Assembly: GCF_900110465.1 (NCBI RefSeq)
Contig: NZ_FODV01000025.1
Location: 1-59,621 of the forward strand
Reading direction: 5' to 3'
Origin: Halogranum amylolyticum
Lineage (GTDB): Archaea; Halobacteriota; Halobacteria; Halobacteriales; Haloferacaceae
Length of the DNA stretch: 59,621 nucleotides
Shown piece by piece: positions 1 to 8,373 of this stretch; position 1 is the first letter of the stretch, and each line of letters starts with the position of its first letter. The notes beneath the pieces were generated by a model that was given only the letters and a program-made list of their open reading frames with translations, was not told the DNA's origin and ran no database searches. Made by a program: the position numbers and the translations under genes.

Positions 1-95
1 CCCCTCTCATCTCCTTTTCCTCTTCTCTCCCCAGACCCCTCTCATCTCCTTTTCCTCTTCTCTCCCCAGACCCCTCTCATCTCCTTTTCCTCTTC
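1..95. repeat. 35-bp tandem repeat, about 2.7 copies, pyrimidine-rich
   Basis: A 35-base unit occupies 1-35, is repeated exactly at 36-70 and begins a third time at 71-95. One strand is almost entirely C and T. It lies just 3' of the minus-strand gene ending at 101. The window starts inside the array, so its true length is unknown. Being identical, the copies look recent or actively maintained by slippage. Confidence 0.95.
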
Positions 96-100
96 CGTGC

Positions 101-613
101 TCACTCGTCGCCGAACGTCCACCGCGTCGCGTCGCTCGGGTAGTCGCTCCACGCCAGCACGCGCGTCGGTCGGACCGCGAAGACGGGCGTCCCGTGTCGA
201 ACCCCGTACTTCGCCTCGTAGGCGTCGTCGATGCGCCTCAGAATCTCGGGGTCGGTCTCGCCCTCGGTGTAGCGCTCTGCGGTCCCCTCGACGATGACGA
301 CCGTCTCGGCGTCCTCGCGATGGACCGTGATCGCGTCGTTGTGCGCGAGGTTCCGCACCCATCGGGTCTTCTCGCCGCCGCCGCAGTGGATGGTTCCGTC
401 GACCCAGACGCCCCAGACCGGACGGGCGTGCGGGCGACCGTCTGGCAGCGTCGTCGATACCCAGTAGCTGTGGTCGTCGGCCATCGTCTCCGCGACGAAC
501 GACCACGGGAGTAACCCGTCGCTACTCTCGGGAATGCCGTAACTCTCCTCGGTCTGGGGTCTGCTCCGGGTCGCGTCGGGAGGTTCCTCGTCTCGTCTCT
601 CTGAACTCGTCAT
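101..613 (-). CDS. Pyridoxamine 5'-phosphate oxidase-like (flavin split-barrel) protein
   Basis: 170 aa. The translation has the split-barrel pattern seen in small PNPOx-like proteins: a helix with LPWSFVAETMADDHSYWVST, the strand segment PHARPVWGVWVDGTIHCGG, then KTRWVRNLAHNDAITVHRED. Such proteins bind FMN or F420 and act as oxidoreductases or general stress proteins, and substrate cannot be read from sequence. The ATG at 613 was chosen because the open frame upstream (to 802) is Arg/Gly-rich and looks non-coding. The C-terminus runs into the tandem repeat region. It is not obviously in an operon, since the next gene is 228 bp away. Confidence 0.8.
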   Translation of the reverse strand: MTSSERRDEEPPDATRSRPQTEESYGIPESSDGLLPWSFVAETMADDHSYWVSTTLPDGRPHARPVWGVWVDGTIHCGGGEKTRWVRNLAHNDAITVHREDAETVVIVEGTAERYTEGETDPEILRRIDDAYEAKYGVRHGTPVFAVRPTRVLAWSDYPSDATRWTFGDE

Positions 614-841
614 CGCTGTCTCTCCGCCGTTGTTCCTCTTGAGGCGTTCGCTCGCCTGACGTGTGCGTTCGACACCGAACGACCAGGCCGAGCCGACGGC
701 GTCGCGGCGAACGAACCCCTCGTTTTCCCGCTCGCCTCCTCTCCCCCCACACCCCCCTCTCCACCACTCACCCTTTCGCCGTGTCGTCCCGCGCCGCCCC
801 ACGCTGCGCCGCCCCGCCGCTTCGGTCGTGTAATCGCCGCG

Positions 842-1225
842 CTACCCCGTCTTGTAGACGCCGCGGATCTGCGCGGCGCGTTCGTCGTCTTCGGTGTAGA
901 CGTCGACGTCGACGACGCCGATGTCGCCGCCGAGACGGATGACGTCCGCCACCGCCCGGAGGTCGCCGGTGCCGGCGTTCAGATAGTCGATGCGCATGTC
1001 GATCGTCGGGACGGGTTGGTCGACCAGCGAGACGAGCGCCGCGCCGCCCACCGTGTCTGCCAGTGTGAACGTGACGCCGCCGTGGGCCATCTGCTTCTCG
1101 CTGTTCCACGACAACTCCTCGCGCATCTCGACGCGACCTTCGGCGTGGCCGTCTTCCGCCTCGGTCACTTCCACGCCCAGCAGGTCGGCGAACGGCATCG
1201 TCTCGAAGAACTGCTCGATGTCCAT
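842..1225 (-). CDS. PaaI-family hotdog thioesterase
   Basis: 127 aa, a single hotdog fold. The family signature is visible as the HGGVTFTLADTVGGAALVS helix around residues 48-66 and the following strands with IDYLNAGTGDLRA. These enzymes hydrolyse acyl- or aryl-CoA thioesters in the cytoplasm. A TATA-like element at 1249-1257 sits about 27 nt upstream of the ATG at 1225, which suits a leaderless transcript. A second PaaI-like gene (4364-4876) lies 3 kb away, so this one may not be the paralogue belonging to the phenylacetate module. Confidence 0.85.
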   Translation of the reverse strand: MDIEQFFETMPFADLLGVEVTEAEDGHAEGRVEMREELSWNSEKQMAHGGVTFTLADTVGGAALVSLVDQPVPTIDMRIDYLNAGTGDLRAVADVIRLGGDIGVVDVDVYTEDDERAAQIRGVYKTG

Positions 1226-1248
1226 GCGTGAGCGTCTCTCCCGCTCGA

Positions 1249-1257
1249 CTTAAAAAT
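1249..1257 (-). promoter_or_regulatory. TATA box of the thioesterase gene; T-run after E1 beta
   Basis: On the minus strand this reads as a T-rich TATA element 24-32 nt before the ATG at 1225. It also lies about 20 nt past the stop of the upstream E1 beta gene, so the T-run could double as a weak terminator for the E1 operon. Confidence 0.55.
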
Positions 1258-1275
1258 AGGGACGACCTACTCGGG

Positions 1276-2310
1276 TTACGGTTCGGCTTCGACCGTCTCG
1301 CGGATCCCCTCGGCGATGCGCACCGGTGCGGGCAGGTAGAAGTCCTCCAGCGCGTGCAGCGGGACGGGCGTGTCGAACCCGGCGACGCGCTTGATCGGTG
1401 CTTCGAGGTGGTAGAGCCCGTCCTCCTGCAGAGCGCTGACGATCTCGCCGCCGAACCCGCCGGAGAGCGGTGCCTCGTGGACGACGACGGCCCGCCCCGT
1501 CCGTTTCAGCGAGGCGACTATCGACTCGCGGTCCAGCGGTGACAGCGTTCGCAGATCGACCACTTCGACGTCGACACCGAGGTCCTCCTCGGCCATCTCG
1601 GCGGCCTCCAACGCCTCCGGCACCATCGATCCGTAGGTGAACACCGAGACGTCGGACCCCTCGCGGCGGACGGTCGCCTTCCCCAGTTCGGCTGGCTCTG
1701 CATCGAGGGCGACCGGTTCGCGGAACGAGCGGTAGATGCGCTTCGGTTCGAGGAAGACGACGGGGTCGGGGTCGCGGATCGACGCCCGGAGCAGGCCGTA
1801 GGCGTCGCGCGGTGTGCTCGGGACGACCACTTTCAATCCTGGCTGGTGGGCGAACAGCGCCTCCATCGACTCCGAGTGGTGTTCGGGCGCGCGGATGCCG
1901 CCGCCGTAGGGGGCGCGGACGACCAGCGGACAGGTGAACCGCCCGCGACTCCGGTTGCGGAGGCGCGCGGCGTGGGAGACGATCTGGTCGAACGCGGGGT
2001 AGATGAACCCCATGAACTGCATCTCAGCGACGGGACGAAGCCCCTTCGTCGCCATCCCGATGGACGTGCCGACGATACCCGACTCCGCCAGCGGCGTATC
2101 GACGACGCGGGCGGAGCCGAACTCGTCGTACAACCCGCCGGTCGCGCGGAAGACGCCGCCGTTCTTGCCGACGTCCTCGCCGAGCACGAGCACGCGGTCG
2201 TCGCGTCGCATCTCTGCCCGCAGCGCCTCGCGGACGCCGTCGACGAGCGTCAACTGCTCGTGTTCGCCGTCGGACTCACCGTCGCCCCGACCGTTCGACG
2301 CGAGGCTCAC
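1276..2310 (-). CDS. 2-oxoacid dehydrogenase E1 component, beta subunit
   Basis: 344 aa, usual length for E1 beta of pyruvate or branched-chain 2-oxoacid dehydrogenases. It shows LVLGEDVGKNGGVF, TPLAESGIVGTSIGMA and the C-terminal transketolase-like domain with VDLRTLSPLD and VVVHEAPLSGGFG. With E1 alpha it forms an alpha2-beta2 TPP-dependent decarboxylase that acylates the lipoyl arm of E2. The GTG start at 2310 overlaps the alpha stop codon (GTGA), so the pair is translationally coupled. Upstream in-frame sequence out to 2844 is only the antisense-frame shadow of E1 alpha. No E2 or E3 gene is nearby, so substrate is uncertain. Confidence 0.92.
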   Translation of the reverse strand: MSLASNGRGDGESDGEHEQLTLVDGVREALRAEMRRDDRVLVLGEDVGKNGGVFRATGGLYDEFGSARVVDTPLAESGIVGTSIGMATKGLRPVAEMQFMGFIYPAFDQIVSHAARLRNRSRGRFTCPLVVRAPYGGGIRAPEHHSESMEALFAHQPGLKVVVPSTPRDAYGLLRASIRDPDPVVFLEPKRIYRSFREPVALDAEPAELGKATVRREGSDVSVFTYGSMVPEALEAAEMAEEDLGVDVEVVDLRTLSPLDRESIVASLKRTGRAVVVHEAPLSGGFGGEIVSALQEDGLYHLEAPIKRVAGFDTPVPLHALEDFYLPAPVRIAEGIRETVEAEP

Positions 2311-3425
2311 GAGTGATCCCTCCGGAAGGCGTCCTCGCCGTAGCGCTCGACGAGCTGTTCCAACTCCTCGCGCTGGCGTTCGAGTTCGGGCGACGGTTCC
2401 TCGTAGACGTGGTCGAACATCGCCGAGACGGGTTCGGGCGTCGTGGACTCGGCGGCCTCGATGGCGTCGGCGAGTCGCTCCTCGATGCGGTCGGAGATGG
2501 CGTCGTCGGTCTCGTCGTCGAGTCGGCCCGTCTCCCGGAGGAACGTCTCGTACCGAGGGATCGGGTCGCGCTCGCGCCACTCGTCGGGGACGCCCTCGCG
2601 GTAGACGTCCGGGTCGTCGGCGGTGGTGTGTGCGCCGAAGCGGTACTGCACCGCCTCGATGAGCGTCGGGCGGGCCTCGCCCGGACTCGGGTTCCGCGCC
2701 TTCTCGACGGCCTCGCGGGTAGCGACGTAGACGGCCAGCGGGTCCATCCCGTCGACCTGCACGCCGTCGAAGCCGTAGGCGTCGGCCTTCTGGGCGATGG
2801 TCTCGCTGGCGGTCTGCTGTTCGCGCGGCACGGAGATGGCCCACTGGTTGTTGTTGCAGAAGAAGACGACCGGCGCGTCGAAGACGCCGGCGAAGTTCAG
2901 CCCCTCGTGGAAGTCGCCCTCGCTCGTCGCCCCGTCGCCGAAGTAACAGCAGTAGACGCTGTCCTCGTCGAGATAGCGCGACGCCATCGCCGCGCCCGCC
3001 GCCTGCGGGATCTGCGTCGCGATGGGGATGTACTCGGGCATCACGTTGACGTCCTCGGGGACGGCGTAGCCGTCGCCGTGGCCCATCATCGTCAACAGCA
3101 GCGACCGGACGGGGACGCCCCGGACGACCTTCGCGGCGTGGTCGCGGTAGGTCGGGTAGAGCCAGTCTTGGGCGTCCAGCGCGTACGCGCTGGCGACCTG
3201 GGAGGCCTCCTGTCCGGCGAGCGGGGCGTAGGTGGCGATGCGGCCCTGTCGCTGCAGGCTGACCGCCCGTTCGTCGAAGCGGCGGGCCAGCCGCATATGT
3301 TCGTAGATGCCCAACAGGGTGTCGTCGTCGAGGTCGTCGGGCAGTGGTTCGTCGGTTCTCGACCCGTCGGGGGTCAAGAGCTGATACCGTGGCGAGTCGT
3401 CGGTCGAGTGGTCGAGTACGCTCAT
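2307..3425 (-). CDS. 2-oxoacid dehydrogenase E1 component, alpha subunit (TPP-binding)
   Basis: 372 aa. The thiamine diphosphate motif begins GDGATSEGDFHEGLNF at about residue 161 and ends with the CNNN segment about 30 residues later. The HTTADD phosphorylation-loop-type segment follows. The N-terminus carries RRFDERAVSLQRQGRIATYA, as in pyruvate/branched-chain E1 alpha. Its stop overlaps the beta start by four bases. The ATG at 3425 gives the normal N-terminal length. It heads a two-gene operon without E2 or E3, so the partner acyltransferase must be encoded elsewhere if the complex is functional. Confidence 0.93.
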   Translation of the reverse strand: MSVLDHSTDDSPRYQLLTPDGSRTDEPLPDDLDDDTLLGIYEHMRLARRFDERAVSLQRQGRIATYAPLAGQEASQVASAYALDAQDWLYPTYRDHAAKVVRGVPVRSLLLTMMGHGDGYAVPEDVNVMPEYIPIATQIPQAAGAAMASRYLDEDSVYCCYFGDGATSEGDFHEGLNFAGVFDAPVVFFCNNNQWAISVPREQQTASETIAQKADAYGFDGVQVDGMDPLAVYVATREAVEKARNPSPGEARPTLIEAVQYRFGAHTTADDPDVYREGVPDEWRERDPIPRYETFLRETGRLDDETDDAISDRIEERLADAIEAAESTTPEPVSAMFDHVYEEPSPELERQREELEQLVERYGEDAFRRDHS

Positions 3426-3881
3426 ATCGTGGTCGTAGGTCTGGATGGCTGGTGGTCGTGGTTCTGTCGTCCGTGCGCTGTCCGCTTCGTCGTCGCTCGT
3501 CGTCGTCTGCGACGCACCGCGAACGCGTGGCTACCGGCGTTTCAGCGAGCCGTCGGTGGGTTCGGTGTCGAACCGACCTGTCGTCCAGTGTGTCGCGAAA
3601 AGTTTCCCCGCCAGTGTCTGCTCCGGCTGCGTTCGGAGGCGGTCACTGCCAACGGTGCGGTCGGCGGACGGACTGGCGGAGTCCATGGTCTGACATCTCT
3701 CTAAACTGTATTAACTATTGTGTGGGATACGATATCACAGAGTCGTCGGCAGTTCCTCGAAATAGCCAAAAGAACGACGGGATATCGTGGACTTTCCTAC
3801 AGAAACGACGGTCTAGCTCGGAACGGGTTCCGGCTGACACGCCGTGGGTACGGTTAAGGTGCGCGCGCCGAGTCGTCAACC
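3426..3881. other. Divergent intergenic region, no gene seen
   Basis: This stretch separates the minus-strand E1 operon from the plus-strand VOC gene. Open frames across it are Arg/Ser-rich shadows. An AT-rich patch lies at about 3700-3740, and a TATA-like element (ggttaagg) at 3851-3858 is about 27 nt before the ATG at 3882. I see no RNA gene or repeat. Confidence 0.6.
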
Positions 3882-4367
3882 ATGTCCACACACGACACAC
3901 CGATCCGTGTCGACCACGTCGGTATCGCCGTCGAGTCGGTGCCGGAAGCGGAGGCGGTGCTCTCGGTTCTCGGAGCCGTGAAGCGACACGAAGAGCCGAG
4001 TCCCGACGGGTCGTTCACCTGGGGGACCTACGAACTGGGCGGGGCTTCGCGGCTCGAACTCGTCTCCCCGCGCGAGGGCGGCGAGGAGAGCTTCCTCACC
4101 GACTTCCTCGCCGAACACGGCCCCGGCGTCCACCACGTCACGCTCGAAGTCGCCGACCTGGGGGCCGTCGTCGAGGCGCTCGAAGCGGCCGACGTACGCG
4201 TCGTCGACGTCACCGAGCGCGACGATTGGACCGAGGCGTTCGTCTCGCCGCGCAACCCGACGGGGGTGCTGTTCCAACTGATGGAGTACCACGAGGGCTA
4301 CGCGGCGCGTCACGGCGGCCCTGCCGCCGCCTACGTCGGCGGCGTCCCGCTGGAGGGTGAGCGATGA
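3882..4367 (+). CDS. VOC-superfamily protein, methylmalonyl-CoA epimerase-like
   Basis: 161 aa with two beta-alpha-beta-beta-beta modules. Candidate metal ligands are His in VDHVGIAVESV near the N-terminus, Glu in RLELVSP, His in VHHVTLEVADL and the acidic residue in LFQLMEY. This pattern matches methylmalonyl-CoA epimerase-type enzymes. The last segment lacks the classical glycine-rich epimerase ending, so another acyl-CoA isomerase or dioxygenase-like role is possible. The stop overlaps the next start (ATGA at 4364-4367), putting it in an operon with a PaaI-like thioesterase. The start is probably leaderless. Confidence 0.75.
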   Translation: MSTHDTPIRVDHVGIAVESVPEAEAVLSVLGAVKRHEEPSPDGSFTWGTYELGGASRLELVSPREGGEESFLTDFLAEHGPGVHHVTLEVADLGAVVEALEAADVRVVDVTERDDWTEAFVSPRNPTGVLFQLMEYHEGYAARHGGPAAAYVGGVPLEGER

Positions 4368-4876
4368 CCGACGACTCGACGGGCGACGCGACATCCAACG
4401 ACTCGACGGGCGATCCGACGTCCGACGACCAAGCGACTGACTCGGCGACTACCGGATCGACGAGCGACGACCCGACCGACGAGTCGGTCGACGCCGACGT
4501 CCGCGAGCGCATCGAGTCGGACCCCTACTGTGCGACGCTCGGTATCGAACTCCGTGAACTCGGCCCCGGGTCGGCGACGACGGCGCTGACGCTCACCGAC
4601 GATCTGGTTAACTTCCACGGGACGCCGCACGGCGGCGCCATCTACTCGCTGGCCGACGCCGCGTTCGCCGCCGCCTCCAACAGCCACGGCGAGACGGCGG
4701 TGGCGCTGGAGACGAACATCTCCTATCTGTCCGCCGTCGACGTCGGGACGACGGTCCTCGCGACGGCGACGGAGACGCACCTGACGAGGCGGACCGGCGA
4801 GTACGAGGTCGTGCTCACCACCGAGGGCGACGGCGAGCGACTCGCGACGTTCCGTGGACGGGTCTACCGGCCCTGA
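4364..4876 (+). CDS. PaaI-type phenylacetyl/hydroxyphenylacetyl-CoA thioesterase
   Basis: 170 aa. Residues 1-45 are a low-complexity acidic tail rich in Asp, Ser and Thr (repeated STGD/TSDD), followed by a hotdog domain. The hotdog carries the PaaI signature NFHGTPHGGAIYSLADAAFA and then NSHGETAVALETNISYL. PaaI enzymes rescue CoA from stalled ring-modified phenylacetyl-CoA intermediates. Overlap with the VOC gene and proximity to phenylacetate-CoA ligase support an acyl-CoA role here. The acidic tail is not part of the catalytic fold and may be a salt-adaptation or disordered extension. A later in-frame start cannot be excluded. Confidence 0.82.
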   Translation: MTDDSTGDATSNDSTGDPTSDDQATDSATTGSTSDDPTDESVDADVRERIESDPYCATLGIELRELGPGSATTALTLTDDLVNFHGTPHGGAIYSLADAAFAAASNSHGETAVALETNISYLSAVDVGTTVLATATETHLTRRTGEYEVVLTTEGDGERLATFRGRVYRP

Positions 4877-4889
4877 CTCGCTTCGACGC

Positions 4890-5402
4890 TCAGTGTTCGG
4901 CGATCGTCTCCGTCTCGGCCCCCGTGGGGAGGACGGCCAGCGCGACGCCGAACGCCGCACCGAGGCCGAGTCCGTACACGAGATGCCCGATGGCGAGGAA
5001 GATGCCGAACGCGAACGACCCGCCCGGAACCGGCCACAGCGGGACTGGGAGCGCCGTCGCACCGACAAGGTTCAGCGCTACCGGGAGCACGAGTCCGCCG
5101 GTGACGACGCCGAGGAGCGCGCCGTAGCCGACGCCGAGACCGGCACACGTGGCGACGCTACGCGCGTAGTCGCGCAGCGGCGTCAGCGTGACCGCGGCCG
5201 CGAACGCGAGCGCGAAGACGACGCTGTTGAACAGATGCGCCAGCCACCCCCCGACCACCGTCGGCTGCCCGTACAGCGCCCCGAGGAGCGGCATCGCGTT
5301 CGTCGTACTGTGCAGAACGATCCCCATGCCGACGCCGCCGACGAGACCGGCGAGGACGGCGGCGACCCAGACACGGGGTTGTGTGACGTGAACTGACGAC
5401 AT
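4890..5402 (-). CDS. Polytopic membrane protein of unknown function
   Basis: 170 aa with about five hydrophobic segments rich in Gly and Ala, for example WVAAVLAGLVGGVGMGIVLH, VVFALAFAAAVTL and LGLGAAFGVALAVL. A short polar loop holds HSTTNAMPLLGALYGQP, which includes His and Asn inside an otherwise membrane-embedded region. No catalytic motif is recognised. The ATG at 5402 follows an untranslated AT-rich stretch and is preferred over the longer frame beginning at 5441. It is convergent with the thioesterase gene, only 13 bp between stops. Confidence 0.65.
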   Translation of the reverse strand: MSSVHVTQPRVWVAAVLAGLVGGVGMGIVLHSTTNAMPLLGALYGQPTVVGGWLAHLFNSVVFALAFAAAVTLTPLRDYARSVATCAGLGVGYGALLGVVTGGLVLPVALNLVGATALPVPLWPVPGGSFAFGIFLAIGHLVYGLGLGAAFGVALAVLPTGAETETIAEH

Positions 5403-5489
5403 CCTCTCTCCCTCTATGTGTGCTACGCTAGCAACCAGCATAACTCCGCTCTCGCCGTCGACGCGACCGGTGAAAGGCGAGTGTCCCGC

Positions 5490-6776
5490 TCAGCGGTGGT
5501 CGTACACGCGCTGGACCTTCCCGACCTCGGTCCGGCCGATCTGGCCGGGGGGAACGATGTCGAGGCTGTCGGGTTTCACGTCGAGGACGTCCTCCAGTCT
5601 CGTCTGTACCTCCTTGCGGAGCGACTCGTTCGACTCGTCGTAGTCCTCGTGGTGTTCGACCGTCAGTTCGAGGCGGTCGAGGTTGTTCTCGCGCCGGAGG
5701 TCGATCCGGTAGTGCGGGGCCACCTCCTCGAGGTTGAGCATCACCTCCTCGATCTGACTCGGATAGACGTTGACGCCGCGGACGATCAGCAGGTCGTCCG
5801 CCCGGCCGGTGACGTTGCCCATGCGGACGCAGGTCCGACCGCACTCGCACGTCTCGGAGTTCAGCGTCGTCATGTCGCCCGTACGGTAGCGAAGGACGGG
5901 CAGCGCCTGCTTCGACAGCGTCGTCAACACCAGCTCCCCCTCCTCGCCCTCGGGCAACACCTCGCCCGTCGCGGGGTCGACGACCTCGGGATAGAAGTGG
6001 TCCTCCCAGATGTGGAGGCCGTCCTGGGCGTGGGCGCACTCGATGGAGACGCCCGGGCCGATGATCTCAGAGAGGCCGTAGACGTCGACGGCGGTGACGC
6101 CCAGCGCCGCCTCGATCTCCTCGCGCATCGGGTCGGTGAACGGCTCCGCGCCGATGACCACCGTCGACAGCGGGAGCTCTCGCACGTCGATGCCGCGCTT
6201 CTCGGCGGCCTCCGCGAGGTAGAGACAGTACGAGGGCGTACAGCAGAGCACGTCGCTCTCGAGGTCCTGCAGCATGTCGATTTGCCGGGCCGTGTTGCCG
6301 CCGCTCGTCGGGACGACGCAGGCGCCTAACTCCTGGATCCCGTCGTGGAAGCCAAGCCCTCCGGTAAAGAGGCCGTAGCCGTAGGCGTTCTGGACGATGT
6401 CGCCCTCGCGGACGCCCGCCGCGTAGAGCGACCGGGCCATCACCTCGCGCCAGACGTCGAGGTCCTCCTCTGTGTAGGAGACGACCTTCGGCTTCCCGGT
6501 CGTCCCCGAGGAGGCGTGGATGCGCCGGACGTCGGCCCAGTCGACGGCGAACATCCCGTCGGGGTACTCGTCGCGGAAGTCCTCTTTCCGCGTGAACGGC
6601 AACTTCGAGATGTCGTCGACGCTCTCGACGTCCGCGGGCGACACGCCCGCCTCGTCCAGCGCCTCGCGGTAGTGGTCGACGTGTTCGTAGGCGTGAGCGA
6701 CCGTCTCCCGGAGGCGCTCGCTCTGCAGTTCGTGGAGGTCCTCCCGTGGTGCGGTTTCTACCTCATTATAGACCAT
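5490..6776 (-). CDS. paaK: Phenylacetate-CoA ligase
   Basis: 428 aa, standard PaaK length. The AMP/ATP loop HASSGTTGKPKVVSYT is near residue 90, with YGLSE, YRTGD and the C-terminal GRADDLLIVRGVNVYPSQIEEV region typical of PaaK rather than other acyl-CoA synthetases. It activates phenylacetate (or a similar aryl acid) with ATP and CoA. A TATA box (tatttaacg on the minus strand) at 6803-6811 is about 27-35 nt upstream, so the transcript is probably leaderless. It sits between a PaaI-like thioesterase and a Liv-type importer, suggesting uptake and activation of an aromatic or hydrophobic acid. No ring-oxygenase (paaABCDE) genes are in the window. Confidence 0.93.
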   Translation of the reverse strand: MVYNEVETAPREDLHELQSERLRETVAHAYEHVDHYREALDEAGVSPADVESVDDISKLPFTRKEDFRDEYPDGMFAVDWADVRRIHASSGTTGKPKVVSYTEEDLDVWREVMARSLYAAGVREGDIVQNAYGYGLFTGGLGFHDGIQELGACVVPTSGGNTARQIDMLQDLESDVLCCTPSYCLYLAEAAEKRGIDVRELPLSTVVIGAEPFTDPMREEIEAALGVTAVDVYGLSEIIGPGVSIECAHAQDGLHIWEDHFYPEVVDPATGEVLPEGEEGELVLTTLSKQALPVLRYRTGDMTTLNSETCECGRTCVRMGNVTGRADDLLIVRGVNVYPSQIEEVMLNLEEVAPHYRIDLRRENNLDRLELTVEHHEDYDESNESLRKEVQTRLEDVLDVKPDSLDIVPPGQIGRTEVGKVQRVYDHR

Positions 6777-6802
6777 ACAGAATCGCTACCCTCTACCGTT
6801 AA

Positions 6803-6811
6803 ATACGTTTG
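6803..6811 (-). promoter_or_regulatory. TATA box of paaK
   Basis: The minus strand reads tatttaacg here, with its centre about 30 nt before the paaK ATG at 6776. Almost no 5' leader would be left. Confidence 0.6.
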
Positions 6812-6837
6812 CGTGTCACTCACTGGCGCGTCGGTCG

Positions 6838-6844
6838 AAAAAAG
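6838..6844 (-). terminator. Oligo-T terminator of the Liv operon
   Basis: Seven consecutive T residues on the minus strand begin 7 nt after the livF stop codon. Archaeal RNA polymerase terminates at such runs. It separates the Liv operon from paaK, which is read in the same direction from its own TATA box. Confidence 0.6.
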
Positions 6845-6850
6845 TCGGTC

Positions 6851-7570
6851 TTAGACGCTGACGCCGAGATAGCGGTCGAGGATGCGTTCGTCGGCCTCCA
6901 ACTCGGCCGGCGTCCCCTCGTAGACGACGGTCCCCTTGTCGAGGATGTAGACTCGATCGGCCAACTCGAGCGCGACGGCGACGTTCTGTTCGACGAGCAG
7001 GACGGTGATCCCCTCGTCGTTGATCTCCTCGACGAGGTCGACGACGCGCTCGACGATGAGCGGTGCGAGCCCCTCGGTCGGTTCGTCCAGCATCAGCAGG
7101 TCCGCGCCGGCGACGAGCGCGCGGCCGATCGAGAGCATCTGCTGTTCGCCGCCGCTGAGGTCGACGCCGCGGGACTCGCGTCGCCGCGAGAGGTTCTCGA
7201 AGGTGTCGAGCACCTCGTCGACGCTGCGGCGGTTCGGCGTGTCGCTGCCGCCGTAGCTGCCGATTCGGAGGTTCTCCTCGACGGAGAGCCCTGGGAACAC
7301 CCGCCGTTCCTCGGGGACGATGCCGACGCCGCGTCTGACCGTCTCGACGGGGTCGATCGCCGTGATCTCCTCGCCGTCGTAGCTGATCCGGCCGCCCGTC
7401 GGCGTCACCGCCCCCAGGATCGACCGCAGGGTGGTGGTTTTGCCGACGCCGTTTCGACCGACGAGCGCGACGGTCTCGCCCGCGTGGACGTCCAGCGAGA
7501 CGCCCTCCAACACCTGCGTCTCGCCGTACCCCGCCTCCACGTCACGCAGTTCGAGAAGCGGGTCGCTCAC
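6851..7570 (-). CDS. livF: Liv-type branched-chain/hydrophobic amino acid ABC transporter ATPase LivF
   Basis: 239 aa, the short LivF class. Walker A is GRNGVGKTT, the ABC signature LSGGEQQM and Walker B LLMLDEPTEGLAP. It pairs with LivG to drive the permease. The ATG at 7570 overlaps the livG stop (ATGA), so the two are coupled. It is the last gene of a four-gene operon: binding protein, LivH-LivM permease, LivG, LivF. Substrates of this class include branched-chain amino acids, amides, urea and aromatic acids, and the neighbouring paaK makes an aromatic acid plausible. Confidence 0.93.
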   Translation of the reverse strand: MSDPLLELRDVEAGYGETQVLEGVSLDVHAGETVALVGRNGVGKTTTLRSILGAVTPTGGRISYDGEEITAIDPVETVRRGVGIVPEERRVFPGLSVEENLRIGSYGGSDTPNRRSVDEVLDTFENLSRRRESRGVDLSGGEQQMLSIGRALVAGADLLMLDEPTEGLAPLIVERVVDLVEEINDEGITVLLVEQNVAVALELADRVYILDKGTVVYEGTPAELEADERILDRYLGVSV

Positions 7571-8373
7571 CGTCGCTCACCTCCGAGATACGCCGCCTGC
7601 ACCGCCTCGTTCGCGGCCACCTCCTCGGGCGTCCCCGTCGCCAACTCCCGTCCGCGGTCGAGGACGGTGATGCGGTCGGAGACGTTCATCACGAGATCGA
7701 TGTCGTGTTCGATCAGGAGCAGGGTGCGGTCGGCGAGCACCTCGTCGATGAGGCGCATCGTCGCCCGCGTCTCCTCGCGACTCATTCCCGCCGTCGGTTC
7801 GTCCAACAGGACGACCTGCGGGTCGGTCGCCAACACGAGGCCGATCTCGAGGCGACGGCGGTCACCGTAGGCGAGCGACCCGGCGCGTTCCTCCGCTCTG
7901 TCCGCCAGCCCGACCCGTTCGAGCGTCCACTCGGTCCGTTCGTTGACGTCGTCGAACTCGTCGGCCCCGCGCAGAAACCGATCGCGGAACGAGATGCGGT
8001 CGTCGAACACCGACTGGGCGGCCACGCGGACGTTCTCGCGGACGCTGCGTCCGGCGAAGACGTTCGTGATCTGGAACGACCGGCCGATGCCGCGGCGGAC
8101 GCGCTCGTGCGGCGCGAGCCCGCTCACGTCCTCGCCCTCGAAGACGACCTGCCCGGAGGTGGGCGCGAGCGCGCCGGAGATGAGGTTGAAAAGCGTCGTC
8201 TTCCCGGCCCCGTTCGGTCCGATGACGCTGCGGAACTCCCCGCGTTCGACGCGGAGGTTCACCTCGTCGGTGGCGACGAGTTCGCCGAACCGCCGGACGA
8301 GATCGCGTGTCTCGAGGACGGTGTCCGTAGTGTCGGCGTCGCCGACGTCGTCGCCGCTCGTGGTCGTCGCCAT
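7567..8373 (-). CDS. livG: Liv-type ABC transporter ATPase LivG
   Basis: 268 aa. Walker A GPNGAGKTT, the LivG-type signature LAYGDRRRLEIG and Walker B VVLLDEPTAGM are present. An extra N-terminal segment of about 20 polar residues (MATTTSGDDVGDADTTD) precedes the domain. The ATG at 8373 shares one base with the permease stop codon (TGATG), which fixes the start against the longer open frame. The C-terminus overlaps livF. Confidence 0.92.
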   Translation of the reverse strand: MATTTSGDDVGDADTTDTVLETRDLVRRFGELVATDEVNLRVERGEFRSVIGPNGAGKTTLFNLISGALAPTSGQVVFEGEDVSGLAPHERVRRGIGRSFQITNVFAGRSVRENVRVAAQSVFDDRISFRDRFLRGADEFDDVNERTEWTLERVGLADRAEERAGSLAYGDRRRLEIGLVLATDPQVVLLDEPTAGMSREETRATMRLIDEVLADRTLLLIEHDIDLVMNVSDRITVLDRGRELATGTPEEVAANEAVQAAYLGGERR

